DNA of 23,042 nucleotides. Source: a virus. Under the pieces are notes generated by a model, which was given only the letters and a program-made list of their open reading frames with translations, was not told the origin of the DNA and made no database searches. Every line of letters starts with the position of its first letter. Positions within the stretch are counted from its first letter, which is position 1. Made by a program: the position numbers and the translations under genes. Shown piece by piece: positions 9,234-15,505 of this stretch. Location: the IMG/VR virus record IMGVR_UViG_3300029910_000189, positions 1 to 23,042 of that record; one strand, written 5' to 3'.

Positions 9234-9366
9234 ATTCCTGCTCAAATGCTTTGGTGATCAAAAACGAAATGATACCTAGATCAATAAGGATATAGAATGC
9301 TTCATCATCCTCTGCGTACTGAATACCAAACATCAAACCTTTAATCCAAGCCCCGGATATTGTCAT
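9232..9366 (-). CDS. Small 44-residue protein with one hydrophobic segment
   Basis: The ATG at 9366 overlaps the previous gene by 26 nt and has a GAG four bases upstream. The protein begins MTISGAWIKGLMFGIQYAED, then an acidic stretch, then a hydrophobic stretch FYILIDLGIISFLITKAF and EQE at the end. It is the last gene of the leftward operon; its stop lies in the terminator T-run. An internal ATG at 9333 would give 33 residues. The hydrophobic segment and its pairing with a two-segment membrane protein suggest a membrane role, possibly in lysis. No family is recognised. Confidence 0.55.
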   Translation of the reverse strand: MTISGAWIKGLMFGIQYAEDDEAFYILIDLGIISFLITKAFEQE

Positions 9367-9511
9367 ACATCTCGATTATAAAGTGAATTACGTCCAGCAC
9401 GAATCCCACTAACAAGATCCACCAACCCGTTGTCCAGGTTGGCAGACTTATCAACAGGGAAAGTAACAGACTAAGAAGCGTTAGATTCTTTAAGAAGCTC
9501 CTTAGTCCCAT
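9341..9511 (-). CDS. Small membrane protein with two transmembrane segments; holin candidate
   Basis: 56 residues. Basic N-terminus (MGLRSFLKN), a first hydrophobic segment at about residues 9-24 (LTLLSLLLSLLISL), a short turn PTWTTGW, a second at about 28-47 (WILLVGFVLDVIHFII), then a charged tail EMYDNIRGLD. Its ATG sits inside the stop region of the upstream gene (10-nt overlap ATGGGACTAA), so it is probably translated by coupling. Size and topology fit a class II holin or other small phage membrane protein. No other holin-like gene is seen next to the endolysin, although the endolysin is on the opposite strand. The holin role is inference. Confidence 0.6.
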   Translation of the reverse strand: MGLRSFLKNLTLLSLLLSLLISLPTWTTGWWILLVGFVLDVIHFIIEMYDNIRGLD

Positions 9512-9882
9512 GCGATATGAAAGAGATTCTTAGTCCAACTGCGATATCTAAAATAGATGTGGAAATGGTACATATCTAGGCGAATAGTCCACCAATTACC
9601 TAGTTCGATAATGCCGTTGTCCATATTAGTGTAGTATCGAATTGGCTGTCCTTCTGGCTTAACCATATACTCGACAGCCCACCCATCATCTTCCCGGACT
9701 AGCTCCGGAATAGGCATTCGCATATTGGTGTAATCAAGCTGAATGCCTTTCGTGAACCGCACTACCTTATTGGGCACACCATCCCAGTTATAACCATTCA
9801 ATCGACCTTGCCACCAAGCTAAATTACTTGGCCGCCCCAGCTTTATCCGAGAGGAGTTGTTCAATTGCTTTTTGAGCCTCAT
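9502..9882 (-). CDS. Hypothetical phage protein rich in Trp and Tyr
   Basis: About 126 residues from an ATG at 9882 preceded by GAGG with six bases of spacing; the frame stays open upstream to 9939. The N-terminus is basic (MRLKKQLNNSSRIKLG). Then come NLAWWQGRLNGYNWDG and a Trp/Tyr/His-rich C-terminus (NWWTIRLDMYHFHIYFRY). There is no recognised domain. It overlaps the end of the upstream 55-codon gene by 59 nt in another frame, more than usual here, so the true start may be further in (no better ATG until about 9720). The 3' half is well supported because the next gene is coupled to its stop. Confidence 0.55.
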   Translation of the reverse strand: MRLKKQLNNSSRIKLGRPSNLAWWQGRLNGYNWDGVPNKVVRFTKGIQLDYTNMRMPIPELVREDDGWAVEYMVKPEGQPIRYYTNMDNGIIELGNWWTIRLDMYHFHIYFRYRSWTKNLFHIAWD

Positions 9883-9991
9883 ATTTAGCCTCAGCATCTT
9901 GTTTAAGAAACTCCAGGATCTCCTCCTGGGCCTCAACATTGTTAACTTCAGTCGTCACTTTCTTCTTGGTCCGCAGGTTACTCGTCTTCAT
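9824..9991 (-). CDS. Small charged helical protein, unknown function
   Basis: 55 residues from the ATG at 9991, which overlaps the end of the upstream gene by 14 nt (ATGAAGACGAGTAA). The N-terminus is basic (MKTSNLRTKKK); the rest is an acidic amphipathic helix (EILEFLKQDAEAKYEAQKAI) ending in KAGAAK. Its composition is that of a real small protein, and the overlap arrangement is the same as for its neighbours. No motif is recognised. Confidence 0.55.
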   Translation of the reverse strand: MKTSNLRTKKKVTTEVNNVEAQEEILEFLKQDAEAKYEAQKAIEQLLSDKAGAAK

Positions 9992-10154
9992 AATTGTCGT
10001 TCAATGCTTCCAAGAGTTCATCATACTTCTCAATCACTTGGTCCGTCAAGAACTCAACAAGTTCAGTGGACGTAATATCCAACAGTTCCAAAATCGTCAA
10101 TTCATCAAGCTGACTTAGCTTTTCTTTGATCTCTTCAATCGTCAGTTCACTCAT
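9978..10154 (-). CDS. Small acidic helical protein, unknown function
   Basis: 58 residues: MSELTIEEIKEKLSQLDELT at the start, then further Leu/Glu-rich helix and an acidic end NDNYEDE. The start ATG overlaps the stop of the HD phosphohydrolase by 8 nt (ATGAGTGA). It is predicted fully helical and strongly acidic, compatible with a coiled coil or a small inhibitor/adaptor. No family is recognised. Confidence 0.6.
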   Translation of the reverse strand: MSELTIEEIKEKLSQLDELTILELLDITSTELVEFLTDQVIEKYDELLEALNDNYEDE

Positions 10155-10695
10155 CCAATTCCTTAAACATCTTCATAAAAGCAAAGGCTGCGGTCTTGGG
10201 CTCCATATTCAAAGGCATATATTCTGGATCAATCTCAGGGCGAATGCCCCTCCAAAGACTCCAATCATTACCTTGTGATGGCAGTAAGTAATGTGCCTCA
10301 TCACTTAACTGTTCCCAATCTGCTTGTTTTACTTCTTTATAGTTATCCCAATCCAGATTATACTTCTCACCAATAACTTCCATAATCTTTTCTTCCATCT
10401 TATTGTAGTCGGGAAGAAATTGTTTGATCGGAGAGGGCATATCTGTAATATACGCTTCGGCAGCATCATGCAGCAGTCCGGTACGACACAATCGAGTGTC
10501 GAATCCTTTGGATCGCAAACGGCGTGCCACGGCAATGCTGTGTTCTGCCACCGACATAAAATCTGAACAGTGGCCATTAAACCGACAGTTGTTAGATAAA
10601 GCGAACGCAATGTCGTTAATATCAATCTGCTCTGGCTTAGGATCCATGAAGTAAAAAGATTTACCGCTGGACGTCTCGATATATGGTTCGATCAT
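10147..10695 (-). CDS. HD-domain phosphohydrolase, YfbR-like 5'-deoxynucleotidase
   Basis: 182 residues with HD-superfamily metal-binding positions: H52 (SVAEHS), H76-D77 (RTGLLHDAAEAYITDMPSPI) and a later Asp near 126 (VKQADWEQL). The segment LLHDAAEAYITDMPSPIK matches phage and bacterial HD proteins that act on nucleotides, such as 5'-deoxynucleotidases, which remove phosphate from dNMPs. The substrate is inferred. The gene is preceded by an HNH gene (ATGA overlap), and a dATP/dGTP-pyrophosphohydrolase-like gene lies one further upstream. Together these point to reshaping of the deoxynucleotide pool during replication. Confidence 0.85.
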   Translation of the reverse strand: MIEPYIETSSGKSFYFMDPKPEQIDINDIAFALSNNCRFNGHCSDFMSVAEHSIAVARRLRSKGFDTRLCRTGLLHDAAEAYITDMPSPIKQFLPDYNKMEEKIMEVIGEKYNLDWDNYKEVKQADWEQLSDEAHYLLPSQGNDWSLWRGIRPEIDPEYMPLNMEPKTAAFAFMKMFKELDE

Positions 10696-11144
10696 TTAAT
10701 ATATTCCTCGATCCTATTTAAAATCGTAGGATCTGCGTCTATGGTTCCAACATACCAATTACACTGGTGACACAATAATCCTCTAACCCGTCCAGTAGTA
10801 TGATTATGATCCACATGGAGTGGGATCTTACCTGGTTTGCGGTTACATAATTTACACCCACCGTTCTGAGTGTCTAGCATCCTGGCATAGTCTTCCAGGG
10901 TTAATCCGTAGTTCTTCAATAGCATTCTACTTCTACGAATTTCTGGATTGTCCTTCTCTTTTTGCTTTCTTCTATCTTGGATGACTTTGGCCCTGTCAGG
11001 ATTAGCAAGAATCCACTTAGTAGTATTCGAACGCTGATCTGATTTATAGACTGGATTCGTTTCCTTTAGCCATTTATCATAACAGGGTTTGCACATACCT
11101 CGTGCTTGGTGTTTTCGTTGTGGATGACACTCAGCTAGTTTCAT
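10692..11144 (-). CDS. HNH endonuclease of the recombination endonuclease VII family, probably free-standing homing type
   Basis: 150 residues. The C-terminal domain has the Endo VII pattern: LKNYGLTLEDYARMLDTQ, zinc cysteines C97-xx-C100 and C125-xx-C128, and the catalytic core LHVDHNHTTGRVRGLLCHQC (D112, H113, H115; N129 follows). The N-terminus has another Cys pair (GMCKPCYDKW). The family cuts DNA, either branched junctions or specific sites. A T7-type resolvase gene is present nearby (12839-13225), so this copy is more likely a selfish HNH than the phage's resolvase. It overlaps both neighbours (14 nt and 4 nt), which is tidy for an inserted gene. Confidence 0.88.
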   Translation of the reverse strand: MKLAECHPQRKHQARGMCKPCYDKWLKETNPVYKSDQRSNTTKWILANPDRAKVIQDRRKQKEKDNPEIRRSRMLLKNYGLTLEDYARMLDTQNGGCKLCNRKPGKIPLHVDHNHTTGRVRGLLCHQCNWYVGTIDADPTILNRIEEYIK

Positions 11145-11511
11145 TCAGAATGCCGTTTGGTCCGTATGGAAGGTCGTCCCATTTGGTCCCCTTCTTGCTC
11201 AGAGCAGAAAGAAACATCCAACAGCAACCAAGATGATCAATGTGAGGTAGGCCCGATTCGCCATCAAGATACTCACCTTTCTTGATAGCCCCAAGATGGC
11301 GCTCCATAGCAGCAACCAGCCTACTATAGTTAATACCTTTGGCCCAGTTCCAACTGGCGTATTTATTTGAACCAAAGGTAAGTACGGCAGCCAGCCCCTC
11401 CAATGCCCAAGGATCGAGTAGATCCATTCTAGGCTTGTCTGTATCATGCTTGGTCCCACCTGCATGTTGATCGGGGAATAGATCCCCTTGTGCGTCTGCT
11501 TTAAATCCCAT
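11131..11511 (-). CDS. dATP/dGTP pyrophosphohydrolase-like protein (MazG/MazZ-type helical fold)
   Basis: 126 residues from the ATG at 11511, which has GGAG upstream and overlaps the previous stop by 11 nt; an earlier in-frame ATG at 11571 would bury 71 nt of the neighbour. The core has the signature of the phage dATP/dGTP diphosphohydrolase N-terminal family: KHDTDKPRMDLL, FGSNKYASWNWAKG, RLVAAMERHLGAIKKGE, then D83/E85 and LPHIDHLGCCWMF. The conserved acidic and His residues (E70, H72, D83, H90, D92, H93) are those expected to hold metal. Such enzymes convert purine dNTPs to dNMPs. In Z-genome phages a related enzyme removes dATP, but no PurZ is visible here. Confidence 0.8.
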   Translation of the reverse strand: MGFKADAQGDLFPDQHAGGTKHDTDKPRMDLLDPWALEGLAAVLTFGSNKYASWNWAKGINYSRLVAAMERHLGAIKKGEYLDGESGLPHIDHLGCCWMFLSALSKKGTKWDDLPYGPNGILNETS

Positions 11512-11710
11512 TGTACAAGTCTCCGGTATCGGCCAGAGAGCTGGTGTAATCGCCGCGATTAATTCTATCATTTAGATCCAGTATCATTGACGCCAAGATG
11601 TGAAACGTACTGGTGTTGGCGTGTTGCCAGTCAGTCAACGTACCGCTAACCAATGCTCGGCCAGCGAGTTCAATCATCTGCTGCAACTCAGTATAATCTT
11701 TAGCTTCCAT
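11501..11710 (-). CDS. Small helical hypothetical protein
   Basis: 69 residues, beginning MEAKDYTELQQMIELAGRAL and ending LADTGDLYNGI. It is predicted helical, with no motif, signal or membrane segment. The ATG overlaps the metallophosphoesterase stop by 11 nt, and its own stop overlaps the pyrophosphohydrolase-like start by 11 nt. This makes it a genuine member of the operon, perhaps working with one of these enzymes. Function unknown. Confidence 0.7.
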   Translation of the reverse strand: MEAKDYTELQQMIELAGRALVSGTLTDWQHANTSTFHILASMILDLNDRINRGDYTSSLADTGDLYNGI

Positions 11711-12464
11711 AGCGCTTCTTCAAGTAGTTGAGGGAGACTTGCATGGCGTCAAATTCTCCGTTGTTGACTTCGTGGAGAACCCAGATACCCCGCCAATAGT
11801 TGTTACCTTGTGCACCCAGGTAATCTTCATCATGTTCATAACAACAGCCTGCAAAGATACCCGTAATCTCCGTACCATCGGCTTTCTGTCCGTAAGCGAT
11901 GCCACGATTCTGTACGTGGCCCATCACTGCTGACATATGCCGTTTTGTAAGAAGCGCTGAAGGACTTGCAACTGGACGTCCCATGACACCGGAAGTGAAA
12001 TAATGGCTGTAAGCAATACCATCAATAACACAAACCTCCAGAAAAGGTTTAACTTCCCACCCATAGCGTTCATAACCCAGGTCATCGACACTAATAGTCC
12101 CATCGAGCTTAGGATCACCATCAACCACACGATCAATTCGATTCTCATGATTTCCGAGTGTCAGTACCATCCTAGGTTTGTATTGTTTCTTACCGTTCTT
12201 GCGGGCACGTTCGTTGAACTCATTCATAGGCCCCAGGAGACGCTGCATAGCCTCGTGGCTGGCCTCGATGTCTGCGATGTACCTACGACCCTCAAACGAC
12301 TTACGACCTACGTCATAGGAACTAAGGCTAGCCATATCCGCAAAGTCGCCTATGTTCACAATTACCTCAGGCTGTTTCTCGACGATGTAATGGCCGATGC
12401 GTTCTAGGTAATCGTAGTTATGGTCCGGCTTTACTTGACAATCGGGCAGCACTAGATGTTTCAT
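11700..12464 (-). CDS. Calcineurin-like metallophosphoesterase
   Basis: 254 residues with the metallophosphoesterase blocks in order: D8-C-Q10 (the first D-x-H motif, here with Gln), IGDFAD with D40, LGNHENR (G103 to R108), H153 (AYSHYF) and MGHVQN with H182. The family hydrolyses phosphomonoesters or diesters using two metal ions. Phage members are variously linked to DNA end processing or nucleotide metabolism, so the substrate is open. It sits between the junction-resolving nuclease block and the nucleotide hydrolases. Gln replaces the usual His in the first motif, as in a subset of phage proteins. Confidence 0.85.
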   Translation of the reverse strand: MKHLVLPDCQVKPDHNYDYLERIGHYIVEKQPEVIVNIGDFADMASLSSYDVGRKSFEGRRYIADIEASHEAMQRLLGPMNEFNERARKNGKKQYKPRMVLTLGNHENRIDRVVDGDPKLDGTISVDDLGYERYGWEVKPFLEVCVIDGIAYSHYFTSGVMGRPVASPSALLTKRHMSAVMGHVQNRGIAYGQKADGTEITGIFAGCCYEHDEDYLGAQGNNYWRGIWVLHEVNNGEFDAMQVSLNYLKKRYGS

Positions 12465-12652
12465 TGCTTCCCCTCAGGAAGTTCATGCAGATCGTGGATC
12501 GCATGGGTTTCTGTGCTTGCAAAGATAGGGTGTCCTGATTCAATCAAAGTATCAAGGCCCACCTCAATCACGTAAGCCAACTCAGCACCTTCAAGGATGC
12601 CTTGGAAGACCACACTACCATCCTCCCGTTCCACAGTTCGCTTTACTCGCAT
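12461..12652 (-). CDS. Small hypothetical protein
   Basis: 63 residues: MRVKRTVEREDGSVVFQGIL, then an acidic/hydrophobic middle (AELAYVIEVGLDTLIESG) and a His-rich end (THAIHDLHELPEGKQ). A GGAG lies eight bases before the ATG. Its stop overlaps the next start in ATGA. The N-terminal part looks like a beta-hairpin followed by a helix. No family recognised. Confidence 0.7.
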   Translation of the reverse strand: MRVKRTVEREDGSVVFQGILEGAELAYVIEVGLDTLIESGHPIFASTETHAIHDLHELPEGKQ

Positions 12653-12686
12653 GAGCGGCGCTCCACCGCGATGTTATCGCTTTTCA

Positions 12687-12842
12687 TTAAAGGGCCGCAA
12701 CCAGTGCTGCGCTTGCCTCGGCTATCGTAGCGTAGTAGGTTTCGGTTTCAACAGCCCCTTCCGTTGCGGTGGGCGGGACAAAGAGAACAACAACAAACCC
12801 ATTAAGGATCTGTCGGATTACTGCTGATGCCATTGAATTCAT
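12687..12842 (-). CDS. Small hypothetical protein, partly hydrophobic
   Basis: 51 residues from the ATG at 12842, which overlaps the endonuclease I stop as ATGA and has AAGGA nine bases upstream; a longer in-frame start at 12905 would lie inside endonuclease I. A hydrophobic stretch (IRQILNGFVVVLFVPP) is followed by a Thr/Glu-rich linker and an Ala-rich end (EASAALVAAL). One short membrane-associated helix is possible. An alternative start is the ATG three codons in. Function unknown. Confidence 0.65.
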   Translation of the reverse strand: MNSMASAVIRQILNGFVVVLFVPPTATEGAVETETYYATIAEASAALVAAL

Positions 12843-13225
12843 TTGAACCATTCCTTTGGAATAGAGTCTATCGTAGCCCATTTGATCCCGTGCTGGTCGC
12901 ACCACTCGCCATATGTAGTCTTAGAGACTCGGCTCAGTTTATTATTGGGATTCTGGAACACTAGATAAACAGTGATGTCGGGATGTTGTTCTTTGATATG
13001 AAGATGTTTAGCACGATCTTGTGCTTTGAACAGTCCCTTAGTTTCGATGTACACACCCTCTTTTACTTTGAAGTCTGGGTTGTATGTGTGTGTTACTTGA
13101 TACTGGAGCTTATCTGTTTCGTATTTTAGTTTTGGATAAGCTTGTGCAAATGTTTGCTCGAACTTACTCTTGTATGGCTTGATCGAGTCTAACTTCTGTT
13201 TCCTTCGGGAATTCCCACCAGTCAT
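12839..13225 (-). CDS. T7-type endonuclease I, Holliday junction resolvase
   Basis: 128 residues (T7 gp3 has 149). The catalytic residues of the family are present: E23 (KSKFEQTF), D51 (TYNPDFKV), E61 and K63 (YIETKGLF), followed by DRAKHLHIKEQHPDITVYLV and TYGEWCDQHGIKWA, which match T7 endonuclease I in order and spacing. The enzyme is a dimer that cuts four-way and other branched DNA, clearing replication and recombination intermediates and helping degrade host DNA. It overlaps the exonuclease gene by 62 nt in a different frame. The N-terminal extension matches the family, so the start is probably right. Confidence 0.93.
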   Translation of the reverse strand: MTGGNSRRKQKLDSIKPYKSKFEQTFAQAYPKLKYETDKLQYQVTHTYNPDFKVKEGVYIETKGLFKAQDRAKHLHIKEQHPDITVYLVFQNPNNKLSRVSKTTYGEWCDQHGIKWATIDSIPKEWFK

Positions 13226-13868
13226 TGTCTTTTTTCATTATCCAAAGTAATTTACCGTTTCGTAGAAGTCGTTCGTCATCGTTGTATAGGGCTTGAACTA
13301 TCTCGAACATGTCCCATTCGTCTTCTACGTCATTAATATACTTACCCGCTTTTACCGGCCCAATACCCCGGATACCATGAACATTATCACTAGTATCCCC
13401 AGTGAGAAGCTGCCTATAAAACAGGCGTAGTCCGTCAAGAGGATCGACCATATCAAACTCATCTCGTCTCCAGTTGTAGTGACGACCTGCGATCTGCTTA
13501 AGGTCTTTGTCTATGGAGCAGATGATCGTGGTTAGCGGTTCCGCTTGGCTTTGATTGATGCCCATCTCATCGTCAGCCTCATTACCGTCGGAGACTCTGG
13601 CACCCCACTTAGTGACCATGTAAGCATTAGCCTCGGCGCGGAACACTGGCGGTATTTTGTCTTTCCTGTTGGCTTTGTATTCTGGATCGATTTCATAACG
13701 TTTGTTGTTGTCGCCTGTGATAAAACATTGGTAGGAGTCGGCACGCGTGGTGTTGAGTATTCGATTCATTAGGTCATCGATGTCTCGTACCACAGCGTCC
13801 CAACCGTACTCATTGTTGTAGGCGGCACAGGAGAACGCTACAATATCAGCATCCACCAATGCTCGCAT
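13164..13868 (-). CDS. 5'-3' exonuclease of the FEN/T7 gp6 type
   Basis: 234 residues with the metal-binding acidic residues of the 5' nuclease superfamily: D6 and D8 (LVDADIVAF), the EADDEM block (E97, D99, D100), SIDKDL (D120, D122) and TGDTSDN (D158, D161). The H3TH-like DNA-binding turn follows as VHGIRGIGPVKAGKY. YKANRKDKIPP matches the arch region. The enzyme removes RNA primers and recombines DNA ends, and in T7 it also degrades host DNA. The last 20 codons overlap endonuclease I in another frame. It is preceded, three bases apart, by a small coiled-coil protein. Confidence 0.92.
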   Translation of the reverse strand: MRALVDADIVAFSCAAYNNEYGWDAVVRDIDDLMNRILNTTRADSYQCFITGDNNKRYEIDPEYKANRKDKIPPVFRAEANAYMVTKWGARVSDGNEADDEMGINQSQAEPLTTIICSIDKDLKQIAGRHYNWRRDEFDMVDPLDGLRLFYRQLLTGDTSDNVHGIRGIGPVKAGKYINDVEDEWDMFEIVQALYNDDERLLRNGKLLWIMKKDNDWWEFPKETEVRLDQAIQE

Positions 13869-13871
13869 GAT

Positions 13872-14090
13872 TTAGGCTGCCGGGGGAGTAGTCGTTTCCG
13901 TCGGAGCAACAACTACCGGAGGCACCACAACCGTTTCCGGCTTCGGATCAGCCGCTGCTGCGGGAGCTGCCGGCTTGGCCGTCACACCAAACATCGCATC
14001 CAGCTTCTGTTCAATACGCGTGAATGCTGCTTTGATGTCAGCCAATTCTGCTACAACTTTTGCTTTAAACGTCGAGAAAAAAGTAAACAT
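13872..14090 (-). CDS. Small protein: helix plus Pro/Ala tail
   Basis: 72 residues from the ATG at 14090, with AGGA ten bases upstream. The frame stays open upstream to 14267, but that part is a shadow of ssb. An N-terminal helix (MFTFFSTFKAKVVAELADIK and on to about residue 40) is followed by a long flexible tail made of Ala, Pro, Val and Thr (residues 42-72), ending TTTPPAA. The tail resembles a linker or secreted-type disordered end. No domain recognised. Confidence 0.6.
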   Translation of the reverse strand: MFTFFSTFKAKVVAELADIKAAFTRIEQKLDAMFGVTAKPAAPAAAADPKPETVVVPPVVVAPTETTTPPAA

Positions 14091-14154
14091 TTCTAATATG
14101 TCCTTAATTTGTGTTAGTGTTATAAGTCGTGTGTACAGCCGTGCTGCAAATGGT

Positions 14155-14745
14155 TCAATAAGGAATAGAATCTTCCATATCTTCGATACTTCCCACATCT
14201 TTACGAGCGGTGTCTTCAGCTTCTCCACTACCAAAAACAAATGCCTCAAAACGCTCAGCAGTTGCAATTATGTCATCCACGTGAGGGGGAACCTTTGCTC
14301 CCGTTGTGAGAAGTTCAATCGCGTTGCTCAGACTTGACTGGCGAACAATAAAGATCTGCTTCTTCGCCCGTTCCTCCGGAGTTTCGTAGGTCGGCTTTGC
14401 AGTGGCATAACTTGCAGTACCAGTGCGAGCCGATGTCCCCGTCGTCGAACCAGACCCACTTGTGCTCCCCGAGGTCGCACCGCCGCCGTGATTTCGAGTT
14501 GCGGTCGTCCATTCCCAATACTTCTCCCCTTTAACCAACTCAACGTCATACACTTCCAACGCCTTTGCGTCTGCCAGCACCCTAAACGTAGTCCCTTCGG
14601 TCTTGCTGAAGGACATAAGCTTCTTCGCACCAACCTTACCACCATCACTCAGATTCTTGTATGCTACTTCAAGCATCTGATAACTACCCTTGGCAGTCGG
14701 TTTCGTTTCACTGGTTACTGATAAAACCTGAACTTGAATACTCAT
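14155..14745 (-). CDS. ssb: Single-stranded DNA-binding protein
   Basis: 196 residues. The N-terminal 80 residues are beta-rich and fit an OB fold (SIQVQVLSVTSETKPTAKG, EVYDVELVKGEKYWEW). A Gly/Ser/Thr-rich linker covers about residues 85-110. A helical part follows, and the C-terminus is acidic and ends in an aromatic (DMEDSIPY), the hallmark tail by which phage SSBs contact polymerase and helicase. The ATG has AGGAG upstream (TTTAGGAGATTGAATG). A sigma70-like promoter and a 14-bp palindrome lie just upstream. It is followed by exonuclease and endonuclease I genes. Confidence 0.85.
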   Translation of the reverse strand: MSIQVQVLSVTSETKPTAKGSYQMLEVAYKNLSDGGKVGAKKLMSFSKTEGTTFRVLADAKALEVYDVELVKGEKYWEWTTATRNHGGGATSGSTSGSGSTTGTSARTGTASYATAKPTYETPEERAKKQIFIVRQSSLSNAIELLTTGAKVPPHVDDIIATAERFEAFVFGSGEAEDTARKDVGSIEDMEDSIPY

Positions 14746-14757
14746 TCAATCTCCTAA

Positions 14758-14771
14758 ATGTATATATACAT
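14758..14771. promoter_or_regulatory. Perfect 14-bp palindrome ATGTATATATACAT, possible operator
   Basis: The 14 bases are identical on both strands. They lie between the -10 box of the candidate ssb promoter and the ssb Shine-Dalgarno, where the transcript should start. A dimeric regulator could bind here. It could also be a chance AT-rich inverted repeat. Confidence 0.45.
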
Positions 14772-14799
14772 CTTAACACAATTTAATAAGGCTTGTCAA
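14770..14799 (-). promoter_or_regulatory. Candidate sigma70 promoter for ssb and downstream genes
   Basis: On the minus strand a consensus -35 TTGACA (14799-14794) is followed after 18 bp by TAAGAT (14775-14770), 4 of 6 matches to TATAAT. The -35 lies inside the last codons of the polymerase C-terminal gene. The only non-coding gap of note in this area follows it. Transcription would begin near 14763 and give ssb a short leader. Confidence 0.5.
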
Positions 14800-15505
14800 C
14801 TTTAACCATATCAAGAGTGTTCATTCCGACTTTCACTTCACAAGCTAAGGGCACTGTCCAGTTAATCTTGAACGTCCGATTCAGGTTGCTCACCAGATCG
14901 TCGAACACCTCGTAGAACAGCTTTACAACTTGGTCCACATACTTCTTCTCGCAATCCACTACGATTGAATCGTGGACCGTTGAAATCAACAGTACCGGAA
15001 TACCAAGAGCCTTCAACCGGCGTGAGAAGCTGATACGGGCGATCATCATTACATCGGCACCTGTCCCCTGTACTGGGTAGTTTGTTAGAGTTGTCCATGG
15101 TACTTTGAGTTCTCCGTAGCGATCTCGCGTGATTTTGATAGTCCACTCTCGTCCTGACGGACCGACGAGCGGTCGACCAGCCATGACCTCTTCCGCCCAG
15201 TGCTTATGTGTCGCATCAAGTACTTTGTATTTACCATAGAATTTTTCTCCTATTCCGTCCCAGAAAGCGGGACTGGTGGACACGTGCATGAAATCCGGAT
15301 CCACTGAAAAGGCGTAGCCGCTCCCTCGGAAAATAGTGCGGAAGAGGTAGATCTTTGCAATGAATCGACTAGGTAGGTTAAAGGCTTTTTCGTTGAGGCT
15401 GTGCGGATCTTGGCCTTCAACAATCTCCTTGATCCCAACCGGGTCTTGGCTAAGCTGCAAGGCTGTGCGCCACTCCAATTGGCTGGCATCACACGCTACC
15501 AGCAT
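14783..15505 (-). CDS. Family A DNA polymerase, C-terminal piece (palm and fingers)
   Basis: 240 residues. It begins right at polymerase motif A (LVACDASQLEWR; D6), then motif B (SRFIAKIYLFRTIFRGSG; R47, K51) and motif C (STVHDSIVVD; H178, D179), with the preceding NYPVQGTGAD block. All catalytic residues for nucleotide addition are present. The residue matching T7 Tyr526 / E. coli Pol I Phe762 is Phe55. It has its own strong Shine-Dalgarno (AAGGA, 15515-15511, five bases before ATG), so it is built to be made as a separate polypeptide. The N-terminal half (exonuclease and thumb) is encoded at 15655-16794. The two pieces presumably assemble. Confidence 0.92.
   Translation of the reverse strand: MLVACDASQLEWRTALQLSQDPVGIKEIVEGQDPHSLNEKAFNLPSRFIAKIYLFRTIFRGSGYAFSVDPDFMHVSTSPAFWDGIGEKFYGKYKVLDATHKHWAEEVMAGRPLVGPSGREWTIKITRDRYGELKVPWTTLTNYPVQGTGADVMMIARISFSRRLKALGIPVLLISTVHDSIVVDCEKKYVDQVVKLFYEVFDDLVSNLNRTFKINWTVPLACEVKVGMNTLDMVKVDKPY

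Noticed and set aside
11512-11571. Longer start for the pyrophosphohydrolase-like gene at 11571
   Set aside because: It would overlap the upstream gene by 71 nt and add residues outside the family; the ATG at 11511 has a Shine-Dalgarno and the usual short overlap.
14091-14154. tRNA or small RNA in the gap after ssb
   Set aside because: I found no cloverleaf or CCA end. Weak promoter-like boxes (TTGCAG and TTATAA, about 18 bp apart) are too poor to report.
14091-14267. N-terminal extension of the small coiled-coil gene
   Set aside because: The frame is open upstream but lies entirely over the end of ssb and reads as shadow sequence.
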